From assembly GCA_947302065.1 (NCBI GenBank), contig CAMYUO010000091.1, positions 1 to 7,302 of the forward strand: 7,302 nucleotides of DNA, in the 5' to 3' direction. The notes beneath the pieces were generated by a model. The model did not search any database, was not told where the DNA came from, and worked only from the letters and a program-made list of their open reading frames with translations. Position 1 is the first letter of the stretch. Each line of letters starts with the position of its first letter. The position numbers and the translations under genes are program-made. Of this stretch, positions 5,934 through 7,302 are shown one piece after another. The stretch is from an uncultured Clostridia bacterium. GTDB lineage: Bacteria > Bacillota > Clostridia > Oscillospirales > Ruminococcaceae.

Positions 5934-6956
5934 TTATTCCGCATTATCTACGGGTTTGCCCACAAACTCTGCAAGAGCCTTTATCTTTTCCATGACCTTT
6001 CTGAAAGCATCGGGCGTGAGCTGCTGTGCGCCGTCGCTGAGTGCGTGCTTGGGGTCACAGTGCACCTCTATCTCGAGCGCATCGCAGCCTGCTGCAACTG
6101 CGGCAAGCGACATAGGCTCGATGAGCTTGGAGATGCCTGTTGCGTGGCTCGGGTCAACGACAACCGGCAGGTGCGACTTGTGCTTGAGCAGCGGTATCGC
6201 AGAGATGTCGAGGGTGTTTCTCGTCATCGGCTCGAAAGTGCGTATGCCTCTTTCGCAGAGGATAACTTTTGAGTTGCCCTCGCTCATTATGTACTCTGCG
6301 CTCATCAGCAGCTCTTCAAGCGTGCTTGAAAGTCCTCTTTTGAGCAGCACGGGTTTATCGCATCTGCCGAGCGCCTTGAGCAGCTCAAAGTTCTGCATAT
6401 TCCTTGCGCCGACCTGTATCACATCGACCTCGGAGAACATATACAGATGCTCGAGCGACATTACCTCGGTGACTATCGGCAGACCCGTTTCCTGTTTTGC
6501 TTTGAGCAGCAGCTCGATGCCCTCTTTGCGCAGACCCTGGAAAGAATACGGCGATGTTCTCGGCTTGAATGCGCCGCCTCGCAGCATCGTTGCACCAGCC
6601 TCTTTGCAGGCTATCGCCGTTTCGATTATCTGCTTTTCGCTCTCAACAGAGCAGGGTCCTGCGATGACCTGCAGCCTGTCGCCGCCGAGCTTTCTGCCGA
6701 AGATGTCGAGCACGGTATCATCGGGATGAAACTTGCGGTTTGCGTTCTTGTAAGGCTCCTGCACCCTGCGCACTGCCTCAACGCACTCGTTCGCCTCGAT
6801 AGTGTCGATGTCCATATGCACCGTGTCGCCGATAAGTCCGATGATGCGTGAATGGACTCCCTCGACGAGATTTGTCTTTACGTTATAGCCCTCGAGCCAG
6901 TTGACAAGCTCCTTTACCTGCTGATGCGTTGCTTCGTTTTTCAGTACGATTACCAT
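5934..6956 (-). CDS. aroF: 3-deoxy-7-phosphoheptulonate (DAHP) synthase, type I-beta with N-terminal regulatory domain
   Basis: Condenses PEP and erythrose 4-phosphate to DAHP, the first committed step to the aromatic amino acids. The start is the ATG at 6956-6954, with AAGGAGG 8 nt upstream; an in-frame ATG at 6980 would overlap the terminator and the ribosome binding site and is rejected. The product has 340 residues. Residues 1 to about 70 match the ferredoxin-like domain that gives Phe/Tyr feedback inhibition in the Thermotoga maritima enzyme; the rest is the KDO8P-synthase-like barrel. Motifs: AGPCSVES (99-106, metal ligand Cys102), LRGGAFKPRTSPYSFQG (125-141), GARNMQNF (183-190), LLKRG (204-208), CERGIRTFE (234-242), VVVDPSHATG (265-274, His271), LEIEVHCDP (294-302, Glu297) and ALSDGAQ (305-311, Asp308). 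These four metal ligands correspond to those of T. maritima. Expression is probably controlled by the leader-peptide attenuator upstream. The symbol aroF is used for this family; aroG or aroA(G) is also used in Firmicutes. Confidence 0.97.
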   Translation of the reverse strand: MVIVLKNEATHQQVKELVNWLEGYNVKTNLVEGVHSRIIGLIGDTVHMDIDTIEANECVEAVRRVQEPYKNANRKFHPDDTVLDIFGRKLGGDRLQVIAGPCSVESEKQIIETAIACKEAGATMLRGGAFKPRTSPYSFQGLRKEGIELLLKAKQETGLPIVTEVMSLEHLYMFSEVDVIQVGARNMQNFELLKALGRCDKPVLLKRGLSSTLEELLMSAEYIMSEGNSKVILCERGIRTFEPMTRNTLDISAIPLLKHKSHLPVVVDPSHATGISKLIEPMSLAAVAAGCDALEIEVHCDPKHALSDGAQQLTPDAFRKVMEKIKALAEFVGKPVDNAE

Positions 6957-6964
6957 TTTCTTTT

Positions 6965-6971
6965 CCTCCTT
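6965..6971 (-). promoter_or_regulatory. Shine-Dalgarno sequence of aroF
   Basis: Minus-strand AAGGAGG, 8 nt before the aroF ATG and 7 nt after the first T-run of the attenuator terminator. It fixes the start of aroF at 6956 and shows that the terminator is upstream of, not inside, the coding region. Confidence 0.93.
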
Positions 6972-6978
6972 AAAAATC

Positions 6979-7012
6979 AAAAACCGCAGCCCTGCGTATG
7001 CAAAGCTGCGGT
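6979..7012 (-). terminator. Attenuator (intrinsic terminator) in the aroF leader
   Basis: On the minus strand CCGCAGC (7011-7005) pairs with GCTGCGG (6990-6984). Inside, two T-G pairs and TGC / GCA continue the stem to a tetraloop ATAC, so the full hairpin is 12 bp. An outer A-T pair is also possible. It is followed by TTTTTGATTTTT (6983-6972). The hairpin lies between the leader peptide gene and aroF, the standard position of an attenuator. Its 5' half overlaps the segment that can instead pair with 7079-7069. Confidence 0.93.
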
Positions 7013-7040
7013 CAGTATTACATAGATAAGCTATAAATGC

Positions 7041-7157
7041 TTAGCTGCAATAATATTTACCAACTGTTCTTTGCACACGACGAAAAGGCTTGAGCCAATA
7101 AAAGCTAAAGCCAAAAAAGAAGTATGTAAAGACTGCGGTAAGCATTGCAGTTAACAT
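7041..7157 (-). CDS. Aromatic-rich leader peptide of aroF (38 residues)
   Basis: A short reading frame from ATG 7157-7155 to TAA 7043-7041. AAAGGA (7173-7168) serves as the ribosome binding site with a 10-nt spacing, and it begins about 28 nt after the predicted transcription start. The peptide runs MLTAMLTAV, then FTYFFFGFSFYW (residues 10-21), LKPF, and a basic tail ending KYYCS. Ten of the sixteen residues at positions 10-25 are aromatic (seven Phe, two Tyr, one Trp), and two further Tyr stand at 35-36. This matches what is known of attenuator leader peptides, whose codons sense the charged tRNA of the pathway's end products; the mix suggests mainly Phe sensing with Tyr and Trp contributions. 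Unlike the E. coli trp and phe leaders, the stop codon lies after segment 2 rather than between segments 1 and 2. The hydrophobic first half and basic second half would also suit a small membrane peptide, a less likely alternative. Confidence 0.85.
   Translation of the reverse strand: MLTAMLTAVFTYFFFGFSFYWLKPFRRVQRTVGKYYCS
7122..7139 (-). repeat. Segment 1 of the attenuator, near copy of the terminator 5' half
   Basis: On the minus strand ACCGCAGTCTTTACATAC (7139-7122) nearly repeats ACCGCAGCTTTGCATAC (7012-6996): one extra T and one A/G change. Both copies can therefore pair with the same segment 2 at 7079-7069, which is the logic needed for an antiterminator and its competitor. The first copy lies inside the leader peptide gene, over codons 7-12, just upstream of the Phe run. 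Confidence 0.85.
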
Positions 7158-7191
7158 AAGCCTGAGTTCCTTTCAAAGATTTGATATACAA

Positions 7192-7220
7192 AGCATAGCA
7201 CCATGCTTGATAATTGTCAA
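7192..7220 (-). promoter_or_regulatory. aroF promoter
   Basis: On the minus strand TTGACA (7220-7215), a 17-bp spacer and TATGCT (7197-7192). Transcription would start near 7185. It begins 18 bp after the stop codon of the upstream partial gene. Two dyads overlap it: near-palindromic CTTGACAATTATCAAG (7221-7206) over the -35, and AAGCAT-6 bp-ATGCTT (7208-7191) over the spacer and the -10. A direct repeat GTTCAC (7237-7232 and 7226-7221) touches the -35 box from upstream. These could be operator sites, so attenuation may not be the only control. Confidence 0.88.
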
Positions 7221-7238
7221 GTGAACTTTCTGTGAACG

Positions 7239-7302
7239 CTACTGTTTGTACTGTTCGACGAGGTGATAGACCTTGACATCGACGAGCACGTCGCAGTCTA
7301 TG
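7239..7302 (-). CDS. C-terminal end of an unidentified upstream gene (partial)
   Basis: The reading frame enters from the right edge and ends at TAG 7241-7239, giving IDCDVLVDVKVYHLVEQYKQ (20 residues). The codons (GTC, CTC, GAC, AAG, CAG) fit the C- and G-ending preference of the neighbouring genes. The piece is too short to assign a family. The opposite strand also has a short open stretch here but no start with a ribosome binding site. No terminator is visible between this stop and the aroF promoter, so read-through into the aroF leader is possible. Confidence 0.45.
   Translation of the reverse strand, partial: IDCDVLVDVKVYHLVEQYKQ

Larger units (their letters stand above)
6979..7185 (-). 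promoter_or_regulatory. Aromatic amino acid leader RNA with ribosome-mediated attenuator
   Basis: The leader RNA, about 205 nt, contains the leader peptide gene and three competing helices. Segment 1, CTTTACATAC (7131-7122), pairs with segment 2, GTGTGCAAAG (7078-7069), with one mismatch and one G-U. Segment 2 extended, CGTGTGCAAAG (7079-7069), pairs with segment 3, CTTTGCATACG (7005-6995), over 11 bp with one G-U. Segment 3 is the 5' half and loop of the terminator. Prediction: a ribosome stalled on the aromatic codons (7121-7095 for residues 13-21) covers segment 1, frees segment 2, allows the 2:3 antiterminator and lets RNA polymerase reach aroF; with ample charged tRNA, the terminator forms. 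The 1:2 helix can be extended by AATGCTTA (7146-7139) with TAAGCATT (7043-7036). No T-box or TRAP repeats are seen. The pairings are read directly; the mechanism is inferred. Confidence 0.85.

Noticed and set aside
5837..5944. Upstream ATG at 5944 as the start of the methyltransferase-like gene
   Set aside because: It would overlap the aroF end and include a near-consensus promoter and the GGGGGAG site; the extra 36 residues do not look like part of the conserved domain.
5604..6729. Long plus-strand open frames opposite the methyltransferase-like gene and aroF (5604-6272 and 5830-6729)
   Set aside because: They are antisense shadows of confidently identified genes with many conserved motifs; their own products are Ser/Cys-rich and resemble no known family.
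6957..6980. Upstream ATG at 6980 as the aroF start
   Set aside because: It would place the T-run of the terminator and the AAGGAGG sequence inside the coding region; the ATG at 6956 has ideal spacing.
6979..7185. T-box riboswitch in the aroF leader
   Set aside because: No T-box consensus (UGGNACCGCG-like bulge) or stem I features; the leader is occupied by a translated peptide gene and simple competing hairpins.
7239..7302. Plus-strand open stretch at the right edge (LFVLFDEVIDLDIDEH...)
   Set aside because: It has no start codon with a ribosome binding site and would begin within the upstream region of the aroF promoter; the minus-strand reading ends cleanly before that promoter.
1..7302. 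CRISPR arrays, insertion sequences, phage or toxin-antitoxin genes
   Set aside because: No spaced repeat array, terminal inverted repeats, transposase or integrase motifs were found; the window is a compact biosynthetic operon.

Overview
The window looks like the chromosome of a Gram-positive anaerobe of the class Clostridia, most likely a Ruminococcus-like member of the Oscillospiraceae. This is an inference from the protein variants (a clostridial-type EPSP synthase with an ESGST loop, a type I-beta DAHP synthase with an N-terminal ferredoxin-like domain, DUF3592 and winged-helix partner proteins), the strong AGGAGG ribosome binding sites, the TTG starts and the near-consensus sigma-A promoters with 17-bp spacers. 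No 16S sequence is inside the window to confirm it. All supported genes lie on the minus strand, so the biology reads from right to left.

Right end (7302 to about 6957): the last codons of an unidentified gene, then a very good promoter (TTGACA, 17 bp, TATGCT) and a leader RNA of about 205 nt. The leader encodes a 38-residue peptide with ten aromatic residues among positions 10-25, followed by a strong intrinsic terminator that ends 7 nt before the Shine-Dalgarno sequence of aroF. Three leader segments can form mutually exclusive hairpins, so this reads as ribosome-mediated transcription attenuation of DAHP synthase by charged Phe/Tyr/Trp tRNA. It is the most notable item in the window.

Middle (6956 to 263): aroF (DAHP synthase), a SAM-methyltransferase-like gene with its own near-consensus promoter, aroB (3-dehydroquinate synthase), a two-pass DUF3592-like membrane protein, aroA (EPSP synthase), aroC (chorismate synthase), and a protein with a probable N-terminal winged helix. 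Spacing is tight (9 nt, 6 nt, a 4-nt ATGA overlap, 30 nt and 13 nt), which indicates one operon from the second promoter, probably joined by read-through from aroF because no terminator lies between them. AroF makes DAHP, AroB makes 3-dehydroquinate, AroA makes EPSP and AroC makes chorismate, the precursor of Phe, Tyr, Trp and folate. The genes for dehydroquinase, shikimate dehydrogenase and shikimate kinase are not in this window. A clear intrinsic terminator at 222-251 ends the operon.

Left end (220 to 1): no protein gene. Two tandem near-consensus promoters point left, followed by a leader with a Firmicutes rrn-like CTTGAAAATTGAACAA segment. This is probably the promoter and leader region of an rRNA operon whose 16S gene would start just beyond the left edge.
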